Assembly: GCF_015291745.1 (NCBI RefSeq)
Contig: NZ_CP030059.1
Coordinates: 7,219,501 to 7,283,500 of the forward strand
DNA: 64,000 nt
Direction of reading: 5' to 3'
Origin: Bradyrhizobium sp. CCBAU 53351
Lineage (GTDB): Bacteria; Pseudomonadota; Alphaproteobacteria; Rhizobiales; Xanthobacteraceae
Shown here: in pieces, positions 17,857 through 26,285 of the stretch
Numbering within the stretch: the first letter of the stretch is position 1
Layout: the number at the start of each line of letters is the position of its first letter
Position numbers and translations under genes: made by a program
Notes under the pieces: model-generated
Seen by the model: the letters and a program-made list of their open reading frames with translations, nothing else
Databases searched by the model: none
What the model was told of the DNA's origin: nothing

Positions 17857-18615
17857 TCACAGTGCCGCACCCCAGCTCCGCGCGGTCTGCAAGATCCAGT
17901 CGCGGTAGAGCGTGAGCGGTGTGACACCGGTCAAGCCGCCGCAACCGGCAGCGCCGTTCGGCCCCGTAGACCAGCTGACGAGACCGACGAGAACGGCACC
18001 ATTCGGCTTATCCTCGAACACAGGCCCGCCGGAATCGCCTGTGCAGGCGCCGATTCCTTCACGAACACCGTTGGTTACGGGATCGACCAGCCGGATCTGG
18101 AGCGTGCCGGGCTGGCCCGTGGCAACGAGTCCGGCGACACGAATCGTGCCGCCACTCTTGCCTTCCCCGCGCACCGTGACGCCAATGCCGGCGATCGTGA
18201 AGCGGCCGCCCACCCGAATTGGAATCTGCGGCATGCCGACCGTCACCGCGGATTTTCCCTTGAGTGGAATTTCCAGTTGCAGCAATGCCACGTCGGCAGT
18301 GGCACGATGTGATTGCATCGCCTGCATGTTGAAGTTCGGATGGATCGCGACCGTGCGCACGTTCAGCAATTGCGGCGCACCGTCGGTGCCGCGATCGACG
18401 ATCTTGTAGTCAGCGCCGGGCTGGACACAGTGCGCGACCGTCAGGACCACACGTGGCGCAATCAGGCTGCCGGTGCAGAAATTGCCGCGCGAGCCGACGA
18501 TGGTGACGACCGCGCGCGCCACGCCCTCGGCCTGCGGCGTGCCGCCGCCGACGATCGCGTGAGCGGGCGTGGCGAGCAGCAGCGCTGTCGTGACGAACGT
18601 GGCAAGCTTCTTCAT
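17857..18615 (-). CDS. Secreted trypsin-like serine protease
   Basis: A 252-residue S1-family protease. A signal peptide (MKKLATFVTTALLLATPAHA) is followed immediately by IVGGG, the mature trypsin N-terminus. Catalytic His62 is in TVAHC, Asp in TADVALL, and Ser in GDSGGPVF. Cysteines sit at the expected places (FCTGS, AHC, ACTGDSGG, AGCGG). Because no propeptide lies between the signal and Ile, signal cleavage alone should create the active N-terminus. The start at 18615 was chosen for the signal peptide; the longer frame overlaps the divergent HAD gene. Confidence 0.88.
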   Translation of the reverse strand: MKKLATFVTTALLLATPAHAIVGGGTPQAEGVARAVVTIVGSRGNFCTGSLIAPRVVLTVAHCVQPGADYKIVDRGTDGAPQLLNVRTVAIHPNFNMQAMQSHRATADVALLQLEIPLKGKSAVTVGMPQIPIRVGGRFTIAGIGVTVRGEGKSGGTIRVAGLVATGQPGTLQIRLVDPVTNGVREGIGACTGDSGGPVFEDKPNGAVLVGLVSWSTGPNGAAGCGGLTGVTPLTLYRDWILQTARSWGAAL

Positions 18616-18714
18616 GGGAACACGCTTCGGTCTGCGGCGGTGGATTGCTTCGGACTGGCTCTTGCCGATAGCGCATGCTAGCCCTCTTGGAAAGCAATTG
18701 ACGAGGGCAGGATC

Positions 18715-19350
18715 GTGACGATCGAGGCGGTGATCTTTGATTTTGGCGGGGTGCTGACGAGCTCGCCGTTCGAGGCGTTCACGCGGTTCGAGACCGAACG
18801 CGGCCTGCCTGCCGACATCATCCGACGCACCAATGCCGCCAACCATCTGGAAAACGCCTGGGCCAGGTTCGAGCGCGCCGAGGTCGACATCGAGACGTTC
18901 GATCGTCTGTTTGCCGAGGAATCGCTGGCCCTCGGCGCCGAGGTGCGCGGCCGCGAGGTGCTGCCCTTGCTGCAGGGCGACCTCCGCCCCGAGATGGTCG
19001 AAGCCTTGAAGCGCATCAAGGCGGAATTCAAGACCGGCTGCATCACCAACAACCTGCCCGCCAATGCGATTGGCAGCATGACGGGGCGCTCGCTCTACAT
19101 CGCCGAGGTCATGGTGCTGTTCGATCACGTGATCGAATCCGCCAAGATCGGCCTGCGCAAGCCCGATCCGCGCATCTACAGGATGATGGTTGAGACCCTG
19201 AAGGTCGATCCCAAGAGGTGCGTCTACCTCGACGATCTCGGCGTCAACCTCAAGCCGGCGCGCGAGATGGGCATGACCACGATCAAGGTGACGAGCGGCG
19301 CGCAGGCGATCGCCGAACTTGAAGCCGCGACGGCGCTGAAGCTGAGCTAG
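18715..19350 (+). CDS. HAD-family hydrolase, ACAD10/epoxide-hydrolase-N type
   Basis: A 211-residue HAD protein. Motif I is AVIFDFGGVLTS with nucleophile Asp9; the second motif I position is Gly rather than the usual Asp, as in the ACAD10-like subfamily. Motif II is TGCITNN, motif III has Lys in KIGLRKPDPRIY, and motif IV is VYLDDLGVN. It starts at GTG after GAGGGCAGG. The stop codon TAG is shared with an IS630 insertion: TA is target DNA and G is the first base of the element, so the protein is unchanged. Phosphatase activity is uncertain because of the altered motif I. Confidence 0.85.
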   Translation: MTIEAVIFDFGGVLTSSPFEAFTRFETERGLPADIIRRTNAANHLENAWARFERAEVDIETFDRLFAEESLALGAEVRGREVLPLLQGDLRPEMVEALKRIKAEFKTGCITNNLPANAIGSMTGRSLYIAEVMVLFDHVIESAKIGLRKPDPRIYRMMVETLKVDPKRCVYLDDLGVNLKPAREMGMTTIKVTSGAQAIAELEAATALKLS

Positions 19351-20534
19351 TCACGTGAATCTAAAGTTCGCCACATAAAGTCTGCTGGGCTTTGTGGCAG
19401 AAGCGTTTGACGGAAGCCAAAATCTGGTCTGCGGACTTGGTCCATTTGAAGGGCTTGGGATTTTTGTTGTGCAGGTCGATGAAGGTACGGATATCGGCCT
19501 CGAGCTGCCTGACGGAGGTGTGAACACCTCGCTGGATCTGCTTTCTGGTGAGCTCAGCGAACCAGCGTTCGACCTGATTGATCCATGACGCGGAAGTCGG
19601 CGTGAAGTGGACATGATAATGCGGCCGACGGGCGAGCCACGCTTTGATCCTGGGTGTCTTGTGGGTGGCGTAGTTGTCCATGACGATATGGACATCGAGG
19701 CCTTCAGGGACTTGAGCATCGATCTCTTTTAGAAACTTCAAGAACTCGACTGCCCGGTGGCGCTTGTAGCATTTGCCGATGACGAACCCCGAGGCGACAT
19801 CGAGCGCGGCAAACAGCGTGGTCGTACCATGCCGCACATAGCTGTGCGTACGACGCTCCGGTATGCCGGGCATCATCGGCAAGACCGGCTGCTCGCGATC
19901 GAGTGCCTGAATCTGGCTTTTCTCATCGATGCTCAGAACAAGGGCTCGGTTCGGTGGGGACAGGTAAAGGCCGACGATGTCGCGTACCTTGTCGACGAAC
20001 AGCGGATCGCTCGATAGCTTGAATGTCTGGCTACGGTGCGGCTGCAAGCCGAACGCCGCCCACATTCGGCGGATCGTGGTGTGGGAAAAGCCGGTTTCCG
20101 CAGCCATCGAGCGGATCGACCAGTGCGTCGCATCGGCTGGCGTCGTCCGCAACGTCCGCTCGATCACCGCGGCAACCTGATCATCGTTGATGGTTCGAGG
20201 GCGGCCAGGGCGTGCCTCGTCAAGCAGGCCATCACAGCGGTCCTTCAAAAATCGGCGACGCCACTTGCCAACGGTGTGTTCGTGGAGGCCGAGTTCGGCA
20301 GCCACAGACTTGCTAGGCAATCCATCCGCGCATCGCAGGATCGCGCGGCATCGCTCAGATAGCGACCGGGCAACACGATGACGACGAACTTGCCTCTCCA
20401 GGTACGTCCGCTCCTGCTGACTCAGCACCAACGGCGCAATCGGCCGGCCTCGCACACCCGCATTCGCCACGAGCACTCTCCTCTGTAGAGCTTCGAGCTA
20501 TCAACTAATGTGACGAACTTGCGTTCCAGATGAC
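19350..20534 (-). mobile_element. Complete IS630-family insertion sequence
   Basis: A 1185-base element flanked by TA on both sides (19348-19349 and 20535-20536), the target duplication of the IS630/Tc1 group. Imperfect terminal inverted repeats of about 27 bases begin GTCA and share AAGTTCG-CACAT near the inner end. It carries a single full-length transposase on the minus strand and looks intact. Confidence 0.88.
19361..20476 (-). CDS. IS630-family transposase
   Basis: A 371-residue transposase. The N-terminal region has two helix-turn-helix segments ([34 protein letters not shown]). The DDE core has Asp in [10 protein letters not shown], Asp in [10 protein letters not shown], and Glu in [10 protein letters not shown], the last with the STSASW-like block typical of IS630. 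The start is GTG after AGAGGAGA. There is no frameshift or internal stop, so the element may be active. Confidence 0.93.
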   Translation of the reverse strand: MLVANAGVRGRPIAPLVLSQQERTYLERQVRRHRVARSLSERCRAILRCADGLPSKSVAAELGLHEHTVGKWRRRFLKDRCDGLLDEARPGRPRTINDDQVAAVIERTLRTTPADATHWSIRSMAAETGFSHTTIRRMWAAFGLQPHRSQTFKLSSDPLFVDKVRDIVGLYLSPPNRALVLSIDEKSQIQALDREQPVLPMMPGIPERRTHSYVRHGTTTLFAALDVASGFVIGKCYKRHRAVEFLKFLKEIDAQVPEGLDVHIVMDNYATHKTPRIKAWLARRPHYHVHFTPTSASWINQVERWFAELTRKQIQRGVHTSVRQLEADIRTFIDLHNKNPKPFKWTKSADQILASVKRFCHKAQQTLCGEL

Positions 20535-20573
20535 TAGGGCGTATATTCATTAGTCGGGAACGCCGTCTGACGT

Positions 20574-20594
20574 CTGCTATGCCTCTGATAGCAG
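20574..20594. terminator. Stem-loop downstream of the small membrane protein gene
   Basis: CTGCTAT, a 7-base loop, ATAGCAG: a perfect 7-base-pair stem between the IS right end and the gene at 20666-20890. No T-tract follows, so terminator function is tentative. Confidence 0.35.
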
Positions 20595-20665
20595 TCCGAA
20601 ATCGGAATGTTGCAGGAGGTCCGCGTTGGGCCCAACAGCGGAAATCACCTGCCGGCGATCCCGCT

Positions 20666-20890
20666 CTATCGCCGCCTCACCACCCATCTCATCAGGACGT
20701 ACGGGACAGCGAAACTTAGCACGACCAGAGCCGTTCCGAGGTTTTTCCATTCCCGAGGGCTATAGCCCCAGAGTACATACCCGACGTGAGACGCATAGTA
20801 GACAAGCGGGCATACAACGGCGAAGCCAATTACGCCTGCTAAGACTGCCTCGCGCGGCTCCAATACCTCGTACCACTCTGGCTCTTTCAT
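20666..20890 (-). CDS. Hypothetical small membrane protein
   Basis: A 74-residue protein with two predicted membrane helices (AVLAGVIGFAVVCPLVYY and LGTALVVLSFAVPYVLMRW) and a basic C-terminus, RRR. The ATG at 20890 (MKEPEWYEV) gives a sensible soluble N-terminus; the longer frame from 21007 is unlikely. The DNA here and upstream is AT-richer than its neighbours and lies next to an IS element, so it may be acquired DNA. I do not recognise a family. Confidence 0.5.
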   Translation of the reverse strand: MKEPEWYEVLEPREAVLAGVIGFAVVCPLVYYASHVGYVLWGYSPREWKNLGTALVVLSFAVPYVLMRWVVRRR

Positions 20891-21106
20891 CGCTGGCCTT
20901 GGTAACGAACACTTCTTGTCAATTATGATACGATATCCGAATAAGCGTAGGCTAAATATGCCTACCTTTGATGTTGGCGAACGCTCGATTTTGAATGAAG
21001 CGGCCAAGTCAGCTACGGGTCATAGGCCGTCGATCCCGACCGAGCGAGGCGACTTCCGCTTAACTCTCGAAAGCTGACGTTTATGAGTACGCGTCCTAGT
21101 CCACAA
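20891..21106. other. AT-richer gene-poor stretch next to the IS630 region
   Basis: Between the small membrane protein gene and the repeat before mtnA. Base composition is clearly lower in GC than the rest of the window (for example taaatatgcctacctttgat). No recognisable gene, RNA or hairpin is seen. It probably holds the promoter of the membrane protein gene. Confidence 0.4.
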
Positions 21107-21190
21107 ATGCCGCAGGGTGAGCAAAGCGAAAGCGTGCCACCGCAAGCATGGATGGGCACGGCGCTTCGCGCCTTTGCCCACCCTACGAGA
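21107..21190. repeat. Intergenic palindromic repeat after mtnA
   Basis: About 84 bases with GGGTGAGCAAAGCG at one end and the near-inverse CGCGCCTTTGCCCACCC at the other, around GGGCACGGCGCTTCGCG. It ends 2 bases from the mtnA stop and could form a long hairpin in that transcript. Confidence 0.65.
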
Positions 21191-21191
21191 C

Positions 21192-22298
21192 CTAGTCTGC
21201 CGCGGCGGCGACGCGCTCGGGAAATGCCGCCGCCAGCGCCGCGCGATCCGGCTTCAGCACACCGCGCTCGGTGATGAGGCCCGTCACGAGCCGCGCAGGC
21301 GTCACGTCGAAGGCGTAATTCGCGACCGGCGAGCCCTCGGGCACGATGCGCACCGTCTCCAACCTCCCGTCGGCGGTGCGGCCGGTCATGTCGGTGACCT
21401 CCACGCCGCTGCGCTGTTCGATCGGGATGTCGCGGATGCCGTCATGGACGGCGAAGTCGATCGTCGGCGACGGCAGCGCGACGTAGAACGGCACGCCGTT
21501 GTCATGCGCGGCGAGCGCCTTCAGATAGGTACCGATCTTGTTGCAGACGTCGCCATTGGCAGCAACGCGGTCGGTGCCGACGATGGCGAGATCGACCATG
21601 CCATGCTGCATCAGATGGCCGCCGGTATTGTCGGGAATCACCGTGTGCGGCACGCCGTGATGGCCGAGCTCCCATGCGGTGAGCGAGGCACCCTGGTTGC
21701 GCGGACGCGTCTCGTCGACCCAGACATGGACCTTGATGCCGCGCTCATGCGCAAGATAGATCGGCGCGGTCGCTGTGCCCCAATCGACCGTGGCGAGCCA
21801 GCCGGCGTTGCAATGGGTCAGCACGTTGACCGTCTCGCCCGGCTTCTTCGCTGCGATCGCCTCGATCAGCTTCAGACCATTGCCGGCGATGCCGCGGTTG
21901 ATTTCGACGTCCTGCTCGACGATCTCGTCGGCACGCGCGTAAGCCGCCTCGGCCCTTTCCACCGGATCGATCGGCGCGAGCGCGATGCGCATCTCGTCCA
22001 GCGCCCATTTCAGATTGATCGCCGTCGGCCGCGCCACCACGAGCGTCTCGTAAGCACGCTTCAAGCCGGCGTCGGAGGAATCCTCGCGCATGGCGAGCGC
22101 CATGCCATAGGCCGCGGTCGCGCCGATCAGCGGCGCGCCGCGCACCAGCATGTCGCGGATGGCGACGGCAGCGTCCTCGCACGAGGTCAGCTTCGCGACG
22201 ATGAACTCATGCGGCAGCCGGCGCTGGTCGATCGCGCCGACCGACCACCCATCACGCTCGCGCCAGATGCTGCGGAAATGCTTGCCGTCGACCTTCAT
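21192..22298 (-). CDS. mtnA: S-methyl-5-thioribose-1-phosphate isomerase
   Basis: A 368-residue isomerase that converts 5-methylthioribose-1-phosphate to the ribulose form. Family landmarks are [37 protein letters not shown]-like [18 protein letters not shown] and [11 protein letters not shown]. It lies 30 bases downstream of mtnP, which makes its substrate. No mtnB, mtnC, mtnD or mtnK is in the window, so the later route (methionine salvage, or the shunts described in Rhodospirillum and other proteobacteria) cannot be told. Confidence 0.95.
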   Translation of the reverse strand: MKVDGKHFRSIWRERDGWSVGAIDQRRLPHEFIVAKLTSCEDAAVAIRDMLVRGAPLIGATAAYGMALAMREDSSDAGLKRAYETLVVARPTAINLKWALDEMRIALAPIDPVERAEAAYARADEIVEQDVEINRGIAGNGLKLIEAIAAKKPGETVNVLTHCNAGWLATVDWGTATAPIYLAHERGIKVHVWVDETRPRNQGASLTAWELGHHGVPHTVIPDNTGGHLMQHGMVDLAIVGTDRVAANGDVCNKIGTYLKALAAHDNGVPFYVALPSPTIDFAVHDGIRDIPIEQRSGVEVTDMTGRTADGRLETVRIVPEGSPVANYAFDVTPARLVTGLITERGVLKPDRAALAAAFPERVAAAAD

Positions 22299-22328
22299 GG
22301 CATTCTGCCTTTTCGTCTCTCTTGCGTC

Positions 22329-23204
22329 TCACGCACGCAGCACGCGCCCCGCGACTGCGTCGAGTTTCCTGAGGAGCTCCGGATCGCGCGCCTCGGGCGC
22401 CGTGATCAGCGCGGTGTCGAGTGCGCGGTCCGAGCCGATCGGGCACGGTTCGTGCTCGCGCGGAAAATCCTTGGCCAGCCGCGCCACCAGCGCCTTCGCC
22501 TTGTCGGCGTTCGACGTCAATACGCGAATGATGTCCTGCACGGTGACCGCATCGTGGTCGGGATGCCAGCAATCGAAATCCGTCACCATCGCCACCGTGG
22601 CGTAACAGATCTCCGCCTCGCGTGCGAGCTTCGCCTCGGGCATGTTGGTCATGCCGATCACGGAATAACCGAGCGTCTTGTAGGTCATGCTCTCGGCGTA
22701 GGTGGAGAATTGCGGCCCCTCCATGCAGACATAGGTTCCGCCCCGCGCGATCGCGATATTCTCGGCTTCAGCCGCTGCCGCGAGGTGGATGCGCAACCGC
22801 GGCGAGACCGGGTGTGCCATCGACACATGCGCGACGCAGCCCCTGCCGAAGAACGAGCTCTCCCGCTTGTGGGTGCGGTCGACGAACTGGTCGACGAGCA
22901 CGAAGGTGCCGGGGGGCATCTCCTCCTTGAAGGAGCCGCAGGCAGACAGCGAGATCAGGTCCGTGACGCCGGCGCGCTTGAGCACGTCGATATTGGCGCG
23001 ATAATTGATGTCGGAGGGCGACAGGCGGTGCCCCTTGTCGTGCCGCGGCAGGAACACGATCGGCAAGCCGGCGATGGTGCCACGCCTGAGGGGAGCCGAC
23101 GGCTCGCCCCACGGGCTGCTGATCACCTCTTCGCGCGCACCTTCGAGGCCCGGCAGGTCATAGATGCCCGAGCCGCCGATGATGCCCAATACTGCCTGCG
23201 CCAT
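22329..23204 (-). CDS. mtnP: S-methyl-5'-thioadenosine phosphorylase
   Basis: A 291-residue phosphorylase that splits methylthioadenosine into adenine and methylthioribose-1-phosphate. Clear motifs are GIIGGSGIYDLPGL at the N-terminus, FLPRHDKGHRLSPSDINYRAN, SACGSFKEEM, and CMEGPQFSTYAES with GMTNMPEAKLAREAEICYA. It precedes mtnA in the same direction, so the two form an operon. Methylthioadenosine comes from polyamine and homoserine-lactone synthesis. Confidence 0.95.
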   Translation of the reverse strand: MAQAVLGIIGGSGIYDLPGLEGAREEVISSPWGEPSAPLRRGTIAGLPIVFLPRHDKGHRLSPSDINYRANIDVLKRAGVTDLISLSACGSFKEEMPPGTFVLVDQFVDRTHKRESSFFGRGCVAHVSMAHPVSPRLRIHLAAAAEAENIAIARGGTYVCMEGPQFSTYAESMTYKTLGYSVIGMTNMPEAKLAREAEICYATVAMVTDFDCWHPDHDAVTVQDIIRVLTSNADKAKALVARLAKDFPREHEPCPIGSDRALDTALITAPEARDPELLRKLDAVAGRVLRA

Positions 23205-23323
23205 GCCTGCTCCACCATGTTCGTCACATACGACATGGTTAAGCTATGCCAGCTTTGGGGCGGTTTTGGAACGGGGGAGGGGTGATGGCGGTGGTGTGGG
23301 TGGCGCGCGCTCCACACTCGGTG

Positions 23324-23348
23324 TCGTCCCTGCGAACGCAGGGGCGAT
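23324..23348. repeat. Short REP-like hairpin after the carrier protein gene
   Basis: CGTCCCTGC-GAAC-GCAGGGGCG: a 9-base-pair stem with one mismatch, 15 bases beyond the carrier-protein stop. It is a familiar Bradyrhizobium intergenic motif and may end that transcript before mtnP. Confidence 0.55.
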
Positions 23349-23363
23349 AGCCGCAGTTTTGGC

Positions 23364-23636
23364 TTAAGCCGCGGTCGCCAACCGCAGCTGGGCCGCGATC
23401 ATCCGCTCCAGCGTTTCGACGGACTGGAAGTTCTCCGGCGTGATCTCGGACTGTGGGATGGTGAAGTCGAACTCGGCTTCGACGCCGAGCATCAGATTGA
23501 CCATGTCCATCGAGGTCAGGCCGGCATCGACCAGCTTGGCGGACGGCGTGACGTCGGCGCTGAGCGAATTCTGCTCGAGGATGCCCTTCACCAGCTTGAT
23601 GATGCGATTGCGCAATTCGGTATCAAAGGCTTGCAT
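23364..23636 (-). CDS. Aminoacyl carrier protein (ACP-like)
   Basis: A 90-residue acyl-carrier-type protein. The phosphopantetheine-accepting serine is Ser42 in DAGLTSMDMVNLM, a variant of the usual DSL motif. The flanking helices and acidic C-terminal half fit the fold. The true start is the ATG at 23636; the TTG two codons earlier is unlikely. It diverges from the acyl-CoA dehydrogenase and the amino acid:carrier protein ligase. In B. japonicum such a stand-alone carrier accepts the amino acid activated by the ligase, so that role is inferred here. It is not the fatty-acid AcpP, which lacks the TSM motif. Confidence 0.85.
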   Translation of the reverse strand: MQAFDTELRNRIIKLVKGILEQNSLSADVTPSAKLVDAGLTSMDMVNLMLGVEAEFDFTIPQSEITPENFQSVETLERMIAAQLRLATAA

Positions 23637-23994
23637 CGGCAAATTCCCGTCTGTCTGTCGAAGGTCCGGACCGGCTTGCCGCTACGATGGGCGCGGCCCG
23701 CCGGTCCCGCAATGGCCAGCACCAATACTTCGCGTTTCTTAGTAAACGATGACTCAGATTGTCTGGAATTCGCCCTTCTTCCAGAATCCTAACGCGATGC
23801 CGGAAAATCAGGAGATGCAAACAACCCGAACTTAACTGTTCGTTCGGAATTGGGCTTTGTTTACCCTCTATTTCATCGACGAATTTGAATTAAATCCGTA
23901 GCCTCATCTCACAAGCAAAGATGGCCGGAGGATCGCTTACGCGCATCGCGAATGATGCCGGCGATCTCGAACGGCAAACCGGAGGCGGACGAGT
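23637..23994. promoter_or_regulatory. Divergent control region of the aminoacyl-carrier cluster
   Basis: A 358-base gap without a gene, between the carrier protein and the acyl-CoA dehydrogenase. The centre (about 23730-23900) is AT-rich, as expected for back-to-back promoters. It holds the interrupted palindrome TCTGGAA-N10-TTCCAGA at 23762-23785, a possible operator. A GGAGG ribosome site for the dehydrogenase lies at the right edge. Confidence 0.45.
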
Positions 23995-25212
23995 ATGAAC
24001 GTGCGTGAAGCAGTCCTCACTGTCGACGAAACGCAGACAAGCTTCCTGGAGCAGACGCCTTCCCTGATCGAGCGCGCCGCCCGGACCGCTGCTGCTGCTG
24101 CGGCCGACGCCGACGGCGTCGACCGCGACGCCCGTTTCCCGCACAAGGCCTTCGAGGTCGCGCGTGAGCAGAAGCTGCTCGGCGTCATGATCCCGGTCGA
24201 GTTCGGCGGCTTCGGCGCCTCCATCTACGACGTCACCGACATCTGCTACACGCTGGGACGCGCCTGCGCCTCGACCGCGATGATCTACGCGATGCACCAG
24301 ACCAAGGTCGCTTGCGTCGTCAGGCACGGCCACGGCATCCCCTGGATGGAAACCATGATGCGCCGGGTCGCCCGCGACCAGTGGCTGCTCGCCTCCTCCA
24401 CCACCGAAGGCCAGAACGGCGGCAACATCCGCGCCAGCGCCGCGGCCGTCGACCACGCGGGCGATACCGTTTCGCTGGTGCGCGACGCCACCGTGATCTC
24501 CTACGGCGCCGAGGCCGACGGCCTCGTCACCATCGCTCGACGCGCCACCGAGGCCGCAGCCTCCGACCAGGTGCTGCTGGCGCTCGCCAAGGACGATTAC
24601 TCGCTGAAGCGGACGCTGGGCTGGGAAACGCTCGGCATGCGCGGCACCTGCTCGACCGGCTTCGAGCTGAAGGTCGATTGCCCCGCCGACCGCGTCTTCC
24701 CGGAAGCCTATGACAAGATCCATGCCCAGACCATGACGCCGTTCGCACATCTGTGCTGGTCGTCGGCCTGGGCCGGCATCGCCGCCGCAGCCGTGACCCG
24801 CGCGCAGGCCTTCATCCGCAAGGCGGCGCGCTCTTCCGGCGGCCAGATGCCGCCGGCCGCTGCGCATTTCACCGCCGCGAAGATGTCGCTGGCCAAGCTG
24901 CGCGCGCTGATCGCGGCCAACATCGATGCTTTCGCCCACGCCGAACACGACGAGCGCGCCCTCGCCTCGCTCGACTTCCAGTCCTCGATCACGCTTCTCA
25001 AGGTGCAGGCCTCCGAGCTCGCGGTCGAGACCGTGATGCACGCGATGCGCACGGCCGGCCTCTCCGGCTATCGCAACGACGGCGAGTTCACCATGGGCCG
25101 GCATCTCCGCGACGTGCTGTCGTCCCCGATCATGATCAACAACGACCGCATTCTGGCCAACGCCGCAACATCGACGCTGATGAGCGGGGTGCCGACAAGC
25201 CTTCGTGACTAA
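23995..25212 (+). CDS. Acyl-CoA dehydrogenase family flavoprotein
   Basis: A 405-residue protein with the acyl-CoA dehydrogenase layout: helical N-terminus, GVMIPVEFGGFGAS, a beta-domain with SSTTEGQNGGNIRAS, and a C-terminal four-helix part. It starts after GGAGGCGGACGAG. It is followed by the amino acid:carrier protein ligase 54 bases later, so its substrate is more likely an aminoacyl group on the carrier protein than an ordinary acyl-CoA. That is inference; the general catalytic base of classic acyl-CoA dehydrogenases could not be placed with certainty. Confidence 0.85.
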   Translation: MNVREAVLTVDETQTSFLEQTPSLIERAARTAAAAAADADGVDRDARFPHKAFEVAREQKLLGVMIPVEFGGFGASIYDVTDICYTLGRACASTAMIYAMHQTKVACVVRHGHGIPWMETMMRRVARDQWLLASSTTEGQNGGNIRASAAAVDHAGDTVSLVRDATVISYGAEADGLVTIARRATEAAASDQVLLALAKDDYSLKRTLGWETLGMRGTCSTGFELKVDCPADRVFPEAYDKIHAQTMTPFAHLCWSSAWAGIAAAAVTRAQAFIRKAARSSGGQMPPAAAHFTAAKMSLAKLRALIAANIDAFAHAEHDERALASLDFQSSITLLKVQASELAVETVMHAMRTAGLSGYRNDGEFTMGRHLRDVLSSPIMINNDRILANAATSTLMSGVPTSLRD

Positions 25213-25266
25213 GTACCTGGCGACTGAACCAACAAGAACAATTTTGAGATAGCAGGACACCGAACC

Positions 25267-26247
25267 ATGAACATTGCCGTCCTCCCCGATTCGCCCGCCA
25301 CCGCGCCGCAGATGATCGATCCGCTCGATCATCTCGCCGACAAGCTGTTCCATCGCATGGGCGCCGACGGCGTCTATGCCCGCACCGCGCTCTATGAAGG
25401 CGTCGTCGAGAAGCTCGCCGCGCTCATCACCGGCCATCGCGAGGCCGGCACCGAGGTGATGCGCTTCCCGCCGGTGATGAGCCGGGCCCAGCTGGAAAAA
25501 TCCGGCTACCTCAAGAGCTTTCCGAACCTGCTCGGCTGCGTTTGCGGCCTGCACGGCACCGAGCGCGAGATCAACGCCGCGGTGAGCCGCTTCGATGCCG
25601 GCGGCGATTGGACCACCTCGCTCTCGCCCGCCGATCTCGTGCTGTCGCCGGCTGCCTGCTACCCGGTCTATCCGATCGCGGCGAGCCGCGGCCCCTTGCC
25701 GAAGGGCGGCCTGCGCTTCGACGTTGCCGCGGATTGCTTCCGCCGCGAGCCGTCGAAGCACCTCGACCGGCTGCAATCGTTCCGGATGCGCGAATATGTC
25801 TGCATCGGCACGCCCGACGACGTCGCCGACTTCCGCGAGCGCTGGATGGTGCGCGCGCAGAAGATCGCGACGGACCTCGGCCTGACCTTCCGCGTCGACT
25901 ATGCCAGCGACCCCTTCTTCGGCCGCGTCGGACAGATGAAGGCGGTGAGCCAGAAGCAGCAGCAGCTCAAATTCGAGCTCCTCATTCCGCTGCGCTCGGA
26001 AGAGCAGCCGACGGCTTGCATGAGCTTCAACTATCACCGCGAGCATTTCGGCACGACCTGGGGAATCCAGGATGCCAATGGCGAGCCGGCCCACACGGGG
26101 TGCGTCGCCTTCGGCATGGATCGTCTGGCGGTCGCCATGTTCCACACCCACGGCACCGACCTTTCCGCTTGGCCCGCCAAAGTGCGGGAGATCATGGGCA
26201 TGCAGCCGCCGGCGACGGTCGGCGCCCATGGCGAAGGTTGGCGCTAA
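25267..26247 (+). CDS. Amino acid--[acyl-carrier-protein] ligase (seryl-tRNA synthetase homologue)
   Basis: A 326-residue homologue of the catalytic domain of atypical class II seryl-tRNA synthetase without a tRNA-binding domain. It adenylates a small amino acid (glycine or alanine in characterised Bradyrhizobium and Agrobacterium enzymes) and moves it to the phosphopantetheine arm of a carrier protein. The zinc ligands known from the B. japonicum structure are all present at the same numbers: Cys131, Glu176 and Cys279. The class II motif 2 region (FRREPSKHLDRLQSFRMREY) and motif 3 (GMDRLAVAMF) are clear. It is flanked by the dehydrogenase and a GNAT-like gene. Confidence 0.95.
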   Translation: MNIAVLPDSPATAPQMIDPLDHLADKLFHRMGADGVYARTALYEGVVEKLAALITGHREAGTEVMRFPPVMSRAQLEKSGYLKSFPNLLGCVCGLHGTEREINAAVSRFDAGGDWTTSLSPADLVLSPAACYPVYPIAASRGPLPKGGLRFDVAADCFRREPSKHLDRLQSFRMREYVCIGTPDDVADFRERWMVRAQKIATDLGLTFRVDYASDPFFGRVGQMKAVSQKQQQLKFELLIPLRSEEQPTACMSFNYHREHFGTTWGIQDANGEPAHTGCVAFGMDRLAVAMFHTHGTDLSAWPAKVREIMGMQPPATVGAHGEGWR

Positions 26248-26285
26248 AGCGAACGAGGTCTGCCATTTCCACGGGTAAGACGAGC

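Noticed and set aside
21117..23285. 722-residue open frame opposite mtnA and mtnP
   Set aside because: Antisense shadow of two well-recognised genes; Arg/His/Asp-rich composition typical of reversed high-GC coding DNA.
23205..23363. SAM-type riboswitch before mtnP
   Set aside because: The stretch is G-rich low-complexity plus a REP hairpin; no multi-helix junction typical of SAM riboswitches was recognised.
23890..26229. 779-residue open frame opposite the acyl-CoA dehydrogenase and ligase
   Set aside because: Antisense shadow; the + strand genes have motif-level support.
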